From assembly GCA_009993495.1 (NCBI GenBank), contig JAACTI010000134.1, positions 1 through 24,181 on the forward strand: a stretch of 24,181 nucleotides of DNA, given 5' to 3'. Shown one piece after another: positions 15,829-23,564 of this stretch. The position numbers and the translations under genes were made by a program. The notes below the pieces were generated by a model. The model saw only the letters and a list, made by a program, of their open reading frames with translations. It searched no databases and was not told the DNA's origin. The DNA is from Deltaproteobacteria bacterium. Lineage in GTDB: Bacteria; Desulfobacterota; Desulfuromonadia; Desulfuromonadales; Geopsychrobacteraceae. Within the stretch, counting starts at the first letter, position 1; every line of letters begins with the position of its first letter.

Positions 15829-16292
15829 TTCGCCTATTTTTGTTGCTGCTGGCCGGGGTTCTGCTGTCATCGTTTGCTTTGGCGGCCGAGCCCCGGCTAC
15901 CTGAAACGGACGATCGTTGCCCCGTCTGTGGCATGTTTGTCAAGCCCTTTGAACAATGGATCGCCACCCTGCGTTTTGTCGATGGCCAGCAGCTGTTTTT
16001 CGATGGGCCCAAAGATTTGCTGCGCTATTACTTCGCTCTGCCCGCAACCAGCGTGGCCAAAAAACCGGCGCGCGATGGCGTGAAAGATCTGTGGGTGACC
16101 GACTACTACACCAGTCGGCTGCTGCCGGTGGCCGAGGTCTGGTTTATCAGCGGCAGTGACGTCTATGGGCCCATGGGCCCCGAGCTGGTACCGGTGGCCG
16201 GCAAGAAAACCGCCGAAAGTTTTGCCAGCGATCACGGTGGCAAGAAAATTTCGGCATTTGCCGATTTAACCTCTGCCGATCTGCCGGATTAA
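15825..16292 (+). CDS. NosL-family periplasmic protein
   Basis: A 155-residue protein closer to classical NosL than its neighbour. It has a signal peptide 1-20 ending FALA, then the copper-site motif RCPVCGMFV (C32, C35, M37), DGQQLFFDGPKDLLRYY and the family block SDVYGPMGPELVPV. Typical NosL proteins are lipoproteins; here the cleavage region has no cysteine, so it is predicted to be soluble. The start overlaps the previous stop as ATGA. Two NosL-like genes in tandem suggest division of labour, such as donor and acceptor. No nitrous oxide reductase gene lies in the window, so the gene symbol nosL is not applied. Confidence 0.85.
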   Translation: MIRLFLLLLAGVLLSSFALAAEPRLPETDDRCPVCGMFVKPFEQWIATLRFVDGQQLFFDGPKDLLRYYFALPATSVAKKPARDGVKDLWVTDYYTSRLLPVAEVWFISGSDVYGPMGPELVPVAGKKTAESFASDHGGKKISAFADLTSADLPD

Positions 16293-16296
16293 AACT

Positions 16297-16623
16297 TTGG
16301 GACGGCTAGGCTGGTTTGCCGGATTTCTATTTTTGTGCCTTGCCCTGGCGGTGGCCCTCGGCCTCGACAACCTGGCTGACCACAGCCGCTATGCCGCCAG
16401 AGTGCGGGGTGGCCAGCAACTGGTGCGGGTTCTGGGTTTGACCGATCTCTCCCTGTGGACGGAAGCCCGCTATACGCGCCATCTGTCCCAGGCCGACAAT
16501 TTTGCCGCTTTTCAGGATCATCCCGCGGCTCTGGATCACTTTCCGGCGGGTTCGTTGGTTAGCCCGCCCAGACAGACGGCGACAACCCGCTTGACTCTGA
16601 TAAAAAAGCCTGGTTCCCCATGA
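16297..16623 (+). CDS. Small membrane-anchored periplasmic protein, unrecognised
   Basis: A 108-residue product I do not recognise. One hydrophobic segment (about 5-22) at the N-terminus is followed by a soluble, His- and Arg-containing part expected in the periplasm, with RYTRHLSQADNFAAFQDHP and LDHFPAGSLVSPP as its most distinctive stretches. The only start I can support is TTG 16297, four bases after the preceding stop, with a poor ribosome site, so translation may depend on coupling. It overlaps the FtsX gene as ATGA. That linkage and good codon quality argue that it is real and acts with the transporter, but no function can be assigned. Confidence 0.7.
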   Translation: MGRLGWFAGFLFLCLALAVALGLDNLADHSRYAARVRGGQQLVRVLGLTDLSLWTEARYTRHLSQADNFAAFQDHPAALDHFPAGSLVSPPRQTATTRLTLIKKPGSP

Positions 16624-17780
16624 CCCCAAGTTTGAAAATTCTCGATTACGCCCTCGCCTCTTTGCTGCGACGCAAATATAAGCATCTGGCCTTGTTGGCG
16701 GTTTATACCCTGACCGTGGCCGTGTTGGCTTCGGTGTTGTTTATGACCCAAAGTCTGCGCCAGGAAGCCGAGGCCCTGCTGAGCACGGCTCCCGCGCTGG
16801 TGGTGCAGAAACTGGTGGGGGGCCGTCATGATCTGATTGCCGAGGATTATGCCGCGCAAATCCGCACCCTGCCCGGCGTACGTGGGGTTGAAGCGCGTAT
16901 CTGGGGCTATTATTACGACAGTCTTTATGGGGTTAACCTGACCCTGCTGGGGCGGACTTCTGCGCAAGGCGAAACCCTGGAGCTGCTGCGCGGTCAACTG
17001 CCGCAACAGCCCGGGGACTGTGCCCTGGGTGCCGGAGTCGCCCAAACTTACGGGGTTGAAATTGATGACAGCCTGGTGCTGGTGGATCAGCGCAACCAAA
17101 GCCGTATCTTCAGAGTGAGCGGGATTTTCAGCAGTGATTCCCAGCTGCTGACCCAGGATCTGTTAGTGCTTGGCAACGCGGATCTGCGGGCTTTTTTCGA
17201 GATCCCCACCGGACTGGCGGTGGATCTGGCGGTGCAGGTTTACAACCCGCGCGAAATTGCGACCCTGGCCGCTAAAATCCGGCAACAGCTGCCGGCAACC
17301 CGTCCGATTGCGCGCAGTGAAATTCTGCACAGCTATCGCACCGTGTTCAACTGGCGCAGCGGCATGATTTTGAGCCTGCTGTTAACTGCCCTGCTGGCGT
17401 TTGCGATTTTGGCCTGGGATCGGGCTTCGGGGCTGGGGGCCGCAGAAAAGCACGAAATCGGCATCTTAAAGGCCCTGGGCTGGACGACCAGCGATGTTTT
17501 GCAACTCAAATTCTGGGAAGGCTTGTGTCTCTCTCTGACCGCCTTCATCCTTGGTACCCTGGGTGGCTGGATCCAGGTCTACCAGTTTGGCGGTGGTCTG
17601 TTACGCCCGTTTTTCAGTGGCTGGTCGGTGCTTTTTCCCCAGTTTGACCTTTATCCCGCCTTAAGTTTTTATGAGCTCGCCAGTCTGGGCGCTTTGACGA
17701 TTTTTCCCTATCTGGTTTGTACCCTGGTGCCGGCCTGGAAAAATGCCGTCAGCGACCCCGACGCCGTGATGCGGAGCTGA
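16620..17780 (+). CDS. FtsX/MacB-type ABC transporter permease
   Basis: A 386-residue permease. The first membrane segment is at 22-43, then a periplasmic MacB-like domain to about 247, then three segments near 249-266, 303-321 and 351-370. The cytoplasmic loop motif EKHEIGILKALGWTTSDV (277-294) is the coupling region that contacts the ATPase in FtsX-family permeases. Such permeases usually work as mechanotransmitters on substrates in the periplasm or outer membrane rather than as channels. The next gene supplies the ATPase, two bases on. This differs from the NosY permease of N2O reductase clusters, which is an ABC-2 type. Substrate unknown; partner proteins encoded alongside suggest a metal- or thiol-related one. 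Confidence 0.88.
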   Translation: MTPSLKILDYALASLLRRKYKHLALLAVYTLTVAVLASVLFMTQSLRQEAEALLSTAPALVVQKLVGGRHDLIAEDYAAQIRTLPGVRGVEARIWGYYYDSLYGVNLTLLGRTSAQGETLELLRGQLPQQPGDCALGAGVAQTYGVEIDDSLVLVDQRNQSRIFRVSGIFSSDSQLLTQDLLVLGNADLRAFFEIPTGLAVDLAVQVYNPREIATLAAKIRQQLPATRPIARSEILHSYRTVFNWRSGMILSLLLTALLAFAILAWDRASGLGAAEKHEIGILKALGWTTSDVLQLKFWEGLCLSLTAFILGTLGGWIQVYQFGGGLLRPFFSGWSVLFPQFDLYPALSFYELASLGALTIFPYLVCTLVPAWKNAVSDPDAVMRS

Positions 17781-17782
17781 CC

Positions 17783-18472
17783 ATGACCACCCTGCTGCGT
17801 GCCGAAAATCTGGTCAAAATTTATCATCAACATCAACCCGACGAAGTTCGAGCGGTGCGCGATGTCAGTGTTGCGGTGCAAAGCGGTGAGGTGCTGGTGC
17901 TGCGCGGCCCTAGTGGTTCGGGCAAAACCTCTCTTTTAAGCCTGCTCGGGTGCATGGCACGCCCCACTTCGGGACGGCTGTTTTTTGCTGACCAGGATGT
18001 GACCCGCCTGCCCGAACATTTTCTGGCTGGCATCCGCCAACAAAGTTTCGGGTTTATTTTCCAGCAGTTCAATCTCGTCCGTGAGCTCAGTGTCATCGAT
18101 AACGTGCTCTTACCCCTGTATCCCACCCGCCTGGGGTTTGCTGAGATGAAGCGCCGCGCCACAGAAATTCTGGCTCAGTTGCACATCGACCAGCGGCGCA
18201 ATTTCAAGGTAGCGCAACTCTCCGGCGGCGAACAACAGCGGGTTGCCATTGCCCGTGCCCTCATCAATCACCCCCCGCTGATTATTGCCGATGAGCCCAC
18301 CGCCCACCTCGACAGCCAGCTGGCGGCGCAACTGATGGAGATTCTGACCGAACTGCATCAGGCCGGGAAAACCTTGATTATTGCCAGTCACGACCCCTTT
18401 GTTTGCGATCATCCCCTGATCAGCCGCCGCCTGAACCTCCACGACGGCCAGCTTCAGGAGCCGGGCGCGTGA
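17783..18472 (+). CDS. LolD/MacB-type ABC transporter ATPase
   Basis: A 229-residue nucleotide-binding subunit that powers the adjacent FtsX-type permease. Walker A GPSGSGKT is at 42-49, the Q-loop at about 93-96 (FQQF), the signature LSGGEQQR from 146, Walker B LIIADEPT at 166-173 and the switch histidine is H203. The frame is open to 17717, but ATG 17783 gives the family N-terminus (LLRAENLVKIY) and lies two bases after the permease stop. The stop overlaps the GTG of the next gene as GTGA. It is close to the LolD/FtsE/MacB group; it is not named lolD because there is no LolCE pair. Confidence 0.93.
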   Translation: MTTLLRAENLVKIYHQHQPDEVRAVRDVSVAVQSGEVLVLRGPSGSGKTSLLSLLGCMARPTSGRLFFADQDVTRLPEHFLAGIRQQSFGFIFQQFNLVRELSVIDNVLLPLYPTRLGFAEMKRRATEILAQLHIDQRRNFKVAQLSGGEQQRVAIARALINHPPLIIADEPTAHLDSQLAAQLMEILTELHQAGKTLIIASHDPFVCDHPLISRRLNLHDGQLQEPGA

Positions 18473-19476
18473 TTCTGCACGCCGGCATTATCGCCCTGCT
18501 GTTGGGGGCACTGCTGGTTGGGCTGGTGAGTCTAGCCGCCAGCCTGCTAGGGCTGCGGATTCTGCTGCGCTGGAACCCGCAAAGCAGCAGCCAGGGTCAG
18601 TTGCAGCTGGAGCGTCAAACCTGGCTGGTCGGCAGCCTGATGAATCTGGTGCTGGGTTTCCAGATTTTTTCTTTAGCCCTGTTTGTCTATACCCTCGAAG
18701 ACATTCATTCTTTGTTTGTTGGTGCCATGTGCGCCACCGGCTCCCTCAACGCCAATCAGATCGGCTGGCTCGCCCTGCTGATCAAACTGCTGCTGATGTT
18801 CGGGGCCGCGCTCTGGGTCTGGCTCAACCGTCTGGATCTGGCGACGCCGACGACCCCTCTGGTCAAAATCAAGTACCGCTTCCTGTTGCTGCTCACCCCC
18901 CTGCTGTGGCTGGATTTTTATCTGCAAGCCAGTTATTTCAGCGGTTTGGAACCACAAATCATCACCTCTTGCTGCGGCTCACTTTTTGGCCTGGGAGCGA
19001 GTGGTGTTGCCAGTGAGCTGGCGGCCCTGCCCGCTGCACCGACCATGGTCTGGTTTTATGCCCACGCCGGACTTCTCCTGCTGCTGCTGGGCTTATGTCT
19101 GTGGTCGATGCGCGCGTTTTTGCGCCTGTTACTGCTCATCGCCAGTGCCGGCTTTATCCTTGTGGGCTTGGTGGCGGTGGTGGCCTTTATCTCACCCTAC
19201 ATTTATGCCATGCCCAATCATCACTGCCCCTTTGATATGCTGCAAGGCCATTATGGCTATATCGGCTATCCTCTGTATCTGAGCCTGTTCGGCGGTGGCC
19301 TGTTTGCCATGTTACCAGGGTTGGGCCTTGGCCTGCGGCGCTACCCCGGCTTGCAACCATTACTTGAAAAACGCGAACGTCTGTGGTTGTGGCTGGGGGT
19401 TATCGGGGTTGGCGCCTTTGTCGTCATCGCCAGCTGGCCCATGGTGTTCGGTCGTTTTATCTTACTGGGTTACTAA
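18469..19476 (+). CDS. Eight-segment membrane protein with conserved-looking Cys/His sites, unrecognised
   Basis: A 335-residue integral membrane protein I cannot place in a named family. Hydrophobic segments run near 4-30, 52-75, 97-119, 137-155, 193-214, 217-243, 265-288 and 305-325. Loop motifs stand out: C88 in GAMCATGSLN, C168-C169 in ITSCCGSLFG, and H251-H252-C253 in MPNHHCPFD followed by H261. Such placement at membrane edges suits metal binding or disulfide chemistry, but this is inference. I chose GTG 18469 because it overlaps the ATPase stop as GTGA; the open frame to 18403 would encode a proline-rich stretch inside the ATPase gene. It is followed after two bases by the Sco-like gene, which suggests the two proteins act together. 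Confidence 0.78.
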   Translation: MILHAGIIALLLGALLVGLVSLAASLLGLRILLRWNPQSSSQGQLQLERQTWLVGSLMNLVLGFQIFSLALFVYTLEDIHSLFVGAMCATGSLNANQIGWLALLIKLLLMFGAALWVWLNRLDLATPTTPLVKIKYRFLLLLTPLLWLDFYLQASYFSGLEPQIITSCCGSLFGLGASGVASELAALPAAPTMVWFYAHAGLLLLLLGLCLWSMRAFLRLLLLIASAGFILVGLVAVVAFISPYIYAMPNHHCPFDMLQGHYGYIGYPLYLSLFGGGLFAMLPGLGLGLRRYPGLQPLLEKRERLWLWLGVIGVGAFVVIASWPMVFGRFILLGY

Positions 19477-19478
19477 AC

Positions 19479-20045
19479 ATGGCGCAGCGAACACTCACCC
19501 TGGGCGCGCTCTGTCTGGGCGGGCTGCTGTTGTGGCTGCTGCTGAAACCGGCCGCAACGGGTTATGAGCGCACGCGGGTTGATTACCCGATACCGGCGGT
19601 GGAGTTGCGCAACCAGCATGATCAGCCGGTGGCCCTGATCCCCTACCTGCTGGGTGCGCAACCGGTGATGCTGGAATTTTCCTACACCAGCTGCACCACC
19701 CTGTGTACCGATATGGCGGTCAAATTTTCCAATCTGCAACGGCGGGCGGGTGCTGAGAAGGGCGTGAAGCTGGTGTCAATTTCCATTGATCCCCAGGTCG
19801 ATACCCCGGCAGTATTGGCGGCCTATCTCAAACGCTATCAGGCGGGGTCGGGCTGGGACTATCTCACGGGGTCCCTGACCGATACCCAAAAGCTGATGCA
19901 GGTTTTCGGGGTTTCGCCGACGGATATGCTTACCAACAAGGCGACGCTTTTTTTACACCAACCCGGTGATAGCGCCTGGACACGCCTTGATGGCCGACTT
20001 GACCCGCAAGACTTACTGCGCGAATATCAACAACTCAACCACTAA
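19479..20045 (+). CDS. Sco1/SenC-like thioredoxin-fold protein lacking the usual copper histidine
   Basis: A 188-residue protein with an N-terminal membrane anchor (about 6-23) and a periplasmic thioredoxin-like domain. The Sco motif CxxxC is intact: C72 and C76 in SYTSCTTLCTDM. ISIDPQVDTP is the usual following block. In Sco copper chaperones a histidine near the end of the fold completes the copper site, in a context like HSASLFLIDP. Here the equivalent stretch is NKATLFLHQP, with N153 at that position. The protein may therefore be a thiol-disulfide reductase rather than a copper donor, or may use H160. ATG 19479 is preferred over the open frame to 19383 because it follows the previous stop by two bases and precedes the anchor. 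It is the last gene of the tight cluster. Confidence 0.88.
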   Translation: MAQRTLTLGALCLGGLLLWLLLKPAATGYERTRVDYPIPAVELRNQHDQPVALIPYLLGAQPVMLEFSYTSCTTLCTDMAVKFSNLQRRAGAEKGVKLVSISIDPQVDTPAVLAAYLKRYQAGSGWDYLTGSLTDTQKLMQVFGVSPTDMLTNKATLFLHQPGDSAWTRLDGRLDPQDLLREYQQLNH

Positions 20046-20074
20046 CCCCAGATATTTTCCTGCCTTTGGTCACA

Positions 20075-20845
20075 ATGGAATTCTGCGACACCCATATTCA
20101 TCTGCCGGCTTTCGCGCTGGGCGAGGTTCTAAGCCACCAGCTGACCACCGCCGCCCTTTTGGGAGTGCGCCGCTTGATTCAACCAGGGGTCAGCCCAAAG
20201 TCTTGGCCGCGTCAACTGGCGCTGAGTGTGGAAAATCCCGGCGTTTACTGCGCCCTGGGCCTGCACCCCCGGATGGCTGATCAATGGGATTTAACCCTTG
20301 AGGCCGAACTCTGCCGCCTGATCAAGCATCCCAGGGTGGTCGCTGTCGGTGAAATCGGCCTGGATGCTCGGGTAGAGGTGTCGGCAGCGGTGCAGAAAAA
20401 GGCCTTACGCGCCCAGCTGGCCATTGCCATCAGTGCTGGACTGCCGGTAATTTTTCACAGTGTCAAAGGTTTGGCCGACTTGCTGGAGATTGGCGCTGAA
20501 GAAGGCATTGCAGACGTCGGTGGAGTGGTACACGGCTTTTCCGGCAGCCCTGAACTGGCGACCAGAGTCCTAAATTTGGGGCTGCATCTGGGTATTGGCC
20601 CGGTGCTGCTACGAACCAACGCCCGCAAACTGCCCCAGGCCCTGGTGCATGTGCCCGCCAGTGCTCTGGTGCTCGAAACCGATGCGCCCGATATGGCCCC
20701 CGGCGTAGAAAGCCTGAGGCAGGTCGCACAGAAACTCGCCGAGCTGCGCGGCTGGAGCCTGGGCGAATGCGCGCAAATTACCAGCGAAAATGCCTGTCGG
20801 CTGTTCAAATTTTCTGGGCCAGAGGATATTCAAGGAAAAGGTTGA
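20075..20845 (+). CDS. TatD-family metal-dependent hydrolase
   Basis: A 256-residue TIM-barrel hydrolase of the TatD group, usually a DNase or tRNA/D-aminoacyl-related nuclease in the cytoplasm. Metal ligands are in place: HxH at H7 and H9 (DTHIHL), E93 in GEIGLD, H128 in IFHS, H153 in VHGFSG and D203 in ETDAPD. The frame is open to a TTG at 20066; neither start has a clear ribosome site, and ATG 20075 puts DTHIHL at the usual distance from the N-terminus. It lies 29 bases after the Sco-like gene and six before the ThiF-like gene, so it may be transcribed with both. It is somewhat divergent from TatD proper in GLDARVEVSA, where GLDYY is common. Confidence 0.88.
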   Translation: MEFCDTHIHLPAFALGEVLSHQLTTAALLGVRRLIQPGVSPKSWPRQLALSVENPGVYCALGLHPRMADQWDLTLEAELCRLIKHPRVVAVGEIGLDARVEVSAAVQKKALRAQLAIAISAGLPVIFHSVKGLADLLEIGAEEGIADVGGVVHGFSGSPELATRVLNLGLHLGIGPVLLRTNARKLPQALVHVPASALVLETDAPDMAPGVESLRQVAQKLAELRGWSLGECAQITSENACRLFKFSGPEDIQGKG

Positions 20846-20851
20846 CGGACT

Positions 20852-21640
20852 ATGGAGAATCATCGTTTCAGCCGGTTGCAACTCTTGTTTGGCCGCGAGG
20901 CCCTGGCGCGTCTGGCCGCGGCGCGGGTGGTTATTTTTGGCATTGGCGGGGTCGGCAGCTATGCCGCCGAGGCGCTGGTGCGCGGCGGCCTTGGGCATGT
21001 GACTCTGGTGGATTTTGATGAGATCTGCCTGACCAATGTTAATCGGCAAATTCACACCCTGAACACCACTATTGGCCAGCCCAAGGTGGAGGCCATGGCG
21101 GAACGCTGCCGCCAGATCAATCCCCGGGCCGAAATTGTCGCGCAAAACAGTTTTTACCAGGCCGAAACCAGCACCAAATTACTTGAGCCAGGCTACGATT
21201 TCGTTTTGGATTGCATCGACCATATCACCGCGAAACTGCACCTGATCCAAAGCTGCGTGGAACGCAAAATACCGATTATCAGTTCCATGGGCGCAGCCAA
21301 CAAAATCGATCCCGGCCTGATCCGGGTCGCCGATATTGGCGACACCAAAAAATGCCGGCTGGCGCGAACCATGCGCAAGGAACTGCGCAAGCGCGGCATT
21401 AACAAGGGCGTGCCGGTGGTTTATTCCACCGAAGAATTCCGCCCCTTAAGCACCGAAACCGCCGCCTGTGCCGAAAACTGCATCTGCCCGAACAAAGAAG
21501 ATCAACGCTGGCGCTGCACCGACCGCCGCGTTATCCTCGGCAGCTCCTCATACATTCCCCCCATTTTTGGTTTGACCATGGCCGGTGAAGTGATGCGCCG
21601 GCTCTCGGTCGGGCCCGTTTCGGCGGCCGACCCAAAATGA
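20852..21640 (+). CDS. tcdA: tRNA threonylcarbamoyladenosine dehydratase, ThiF/E1-like
   Basis: ATP-dependent enzyme that cyclises t6A37 of tRNAs to ct6A. The 262 residues match TcdA (CsdL/YgdL). The nucleotide fold motif GIGGVGS is at 30-36, followed by VDFDEICLTNVNRQIHTL and the family stretch SSMGAANKIDP. The C-terminal block SYIPPIFGLTMAGEVMRRL also matches. A cysteine-rich part, CAENCICPNKEDQRWRC, is located late in the chain and may bind metal; its spacing differs from the E. coli protein as I remember it. The start ATG 20852 follows the TatD-family stop by six bases and has an AAGG-rich ribosome site. Confidence 0.9.
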   Translation: MENHRFSRLQLLFGREALARLAAARVVIFGIGGVGSYAAEALVRGGLGHVTLVDFDEICLTNVNRQIHTLNTTIGQPKVEAMAERCRQINPRAEIVAQNSFYQAETSTKLLEPGYDFVLDCIDHITAKLHLIQSCVERKIPIISSMGAANKIDPGLIRVADIGDTKKCRLARTMRKELRKRGINKGVPVVYSTEEFRPLSTETAACAENCICPNKEDQRWRCTDRRVILGSSSYIPPIFGLTMAGEVMRRLSVGPVSAADPK

Positions 21641-21686
21641 TTTTTGTCACCCAGCCGCGGCCCTGTGAGTCGCTGGAGATTGCATC

Positions 21687-23330
21687 ATGATTCACCTGAC
21701 CAATATCAAAAAACAGCACGGCGCCCAGGTCTTGTTCAACAACGCCAGTTTTCAAATTCTGCCCGGCAGCCGCAGCGGCCTGGTGGGCCCCAACGGTGCA
21801 GGCAAATCCACCATTTTTCGCCTGATCACCGGCGAAGAAGAACTGGATGGCGGCGACATCAGCTGCGGTAAAAAAGTTGTTATCGGCTACTTTTCCCAGG
21901 ATGTCGGCGACATGGCAGGGCATTCGGCCCTTGCCGAGGTCATGGCCGCCTCAGCCGAGATTATGCAGCTGGGCGAGCAGATCACCGCCATGGAAGGGCA
22001 GATGGGTGAGCCCCTCGACGACGAGGCCATGAGCGAACTGCTTGAGCGTTACGGTGATGCCCAGCAAGAATTTGAACATCGCGGCGGCTATGATCTCGAA
22101 GCCCGCGCCCAGGCGGTGCTGACCGGCCTCGGCATCGGCCCGGAGGATGACCTGCGTCCGGTGGAAAGCTTCAGTGGCGGCTGGAAAATGCGCATCGCCC
22201 TGGCGCGCATTCTCACCCTGAACCCCGATGTTCTGCTGCTCGACGAGCCCACCAACCACCTGGATGTCGAATCCATCATCTGGCTCGAAAACTGGCTGGC
22301 GACGGATTTCAAAGGCGCGTTATTGATGACCAGCCACGACCGTGATTTCATGAATCGCTTGGTGAATCGTATTATCGAAGTGGGTAACGGTAACATCACC
22401 ACCTATGGCGGGGATTACGATTTTTATTTGCGTGAACGCGAGATTCGCCGCGAGCAATTACGCGCCAGTTTTCGACGCCAACAGGAAATGCTCGCCAAAG
22501 AAGAAGAGTTTATCGCGCGCTTTGCCGCGCGGGCCTCCCATGCCGCCCAGGTACAATCGCGGGTCAAAAAACTCGAAAAAATCGAACGCATCGAAATTCC
22601 GCCCGAGGAGAAACAGATTCGTTTTGAATTCAACCCGCCGCCGCGCAGTGGCGATGACGTGCTGGCGATTGATCAGCTGGCCAAAAGCTGGCCCCTGCCC
22701 ACAGGCGGCGAAAAGCCGGTTTTCAGCGGCATTTCGGCCCTGGTGCGCCGGGGTGACAAAATTGCCGTGACCGGCATCAACGGCGCGGGTAAATCAACTT
22801 TTCTGAAAATTCTGGCTGCGCAGACCGAGGCCACCAGCGGCAATGTCACCATTGGAGCCAATGTCGAAATCGGCTATTTCAGCCAGCATTCCATGGAATT
22901 GCTCGATCCGCGCTTGTCGGTGTTTGACAGCCTGCAGGGCGCGCTGCCCCAGGCTTCCATGGGCGTGGTGCGCAACCTGGCTGCGGCCTTTTTGTTTCGC
23001 GGCGATGATGTCGACAAACGCATCGAACATCTGTCGGGGGGCGAAAAGAGCCGCTTGGTGATTGCTATGCTGCTGGCGCGCCCCCTCAACCTGCTGATTC
23101 TTGACGAACCCACCAACCACCTGGATATCCAATCCCGCCAAGTCCTGCTTGAGGCCCTGCAAAATTTTACCGGAACCGTGATGCTCGTCAGTCACGACCG
23201 CCATTTTCTGCGCAGCCTGGTGGGGCGGGTCTTTGAAATTGACCATGGTCAGGTGCAAATCTACGACGGTGATTATGCCGACTATCTGCACCGCAGCCAC
23301 CACGAAAGTAGCCCAGGTCTTGTTCACTGA
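21687..23330 (+). CDS. ABC-F family ATPase (ribosome-associated type)
   Basis: A 547-residue protein with two ABC ATPase domains and no membrane segment, as in the EttA/Uup/YheS/YbiT group that acts on the ribosome. Domain 1 has Walker A GPNGAGKS (34-41), signature SFSGGWKMR (about 160-168) and Walker B LLLDEPTNHLD. A charged linker (about 250-305) resembles the P-site tRNA interaction motif. Domain 2 has GINGAGKS (about 363-370), LSGGEKSR and LLILDEPTNHLD. The second-domain YFSQHSMELLDP and the length point to a YheS/YbiT-like member, but subfamily needs a tree. A GGAG site lies nine bases before ATG 21687. No strong terminator was found after it. Confidence 0.92.
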   Translation: MIHLTNIKKQHGAQVLFNNASFQILPGSRSGLVGPNGAGKSTIFRLITGEEELDGGDISCGKKVVIGYFSQDVGDMAGHSALAEVMAASAEIMQLGEQITAMEGQMGEPLDDEAMSELLERYGDAQQEFEHRGGYDLEARAQAVLTGLGIGPEDDLRPVESFSGGWKMRIALARILTLNPDVLLLDEPTNHLDVESIIWLENWLATDFKGALLMTSHDRDFMNRLVNRIIEVGNGNITTYGGDYDFYLREREIRREQLRASFRRQQEMLAKEEEFIARFAARASHAAQVQSRVKKLEKIERIEIPPEEKQIRFEFNPPPRSGDDVLAIDQLAKSWPLPTGGEKPVFSGISALVRRGDKIAVTGINGAGKSTFLKILAAQTEATSGNVTIGANVEIGYFSQHSMELLDPRLSVFDSLQGALPQASMGVVRNLAAAFLFRGDDVDKRIEHLSGGEKSRLVIAMLLARPLNLLILDEPTNHLDIQSRQVLLEALQNFTGTVMLVSHDRHFLRSLVGRVFEIDHGQVQIYDGDYADYLHRSHHESSPGLVH

Positions 23331-23338
23331 CCCCAATT

Positions 23339-23515
23339 TCACCCCACACGGCTTGTTGCCGCATTTCGCGGTCGGTCTTCGCAGCACATAAGGTGTCGAA
23401 CACGCCAGGGTCTCTGCCAGCTCAACTCGTGGCGCACCCTATCGGCGATCAGGTGGTTGCGAATGAAGGAAAAAAGTAGCAGGCTGCCGACAGGCACAAA
23501 GCCCTTTATCGCCAT
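23339..23515 (-). other. Unexplained 58-codon open frame between the ABC-F and rsgA genes
   Basis: The 234-base gap (23331-23564) is occupied on the minus strand by an open frame from ATG 23515 to TGA 23339-23341. It begins MAIKGFVPVGSLLLFSF and continues with a Trp/Arg/Cys-rich half including HELSWQRPWRVRHL. The frame is open further upstream, back into the end of rsgA. I see no good ribosome site and do not recognise the product. It may be a small gene, the tail of a decayed gene, or chance. The gap shows no convincing terminator despite lying between converging genes. Confidence 0.3.
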
Positions 23516-23564
23516 GGGCGCGGCGGCATAAAAATTCCACCGCGAGAAGAGGCTTGGGGCTCGG

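Noticed and set aside
15274..20045. A nitrous oxide reductase maturation locus, as the NosL genes might suggest
   Set aside because: No nosZ, nosD, nosF or nosY is present, the permease is FtsX-type with a large periplasmic domain, and the ATPase is LolD/MacB-like.
21640..21687. Terminator separating tcdA from the ABC-F gene
   Set aside because: The 46-base gap contains a GC-rich stretch but no stem with a T-run, so read-through is more likely.
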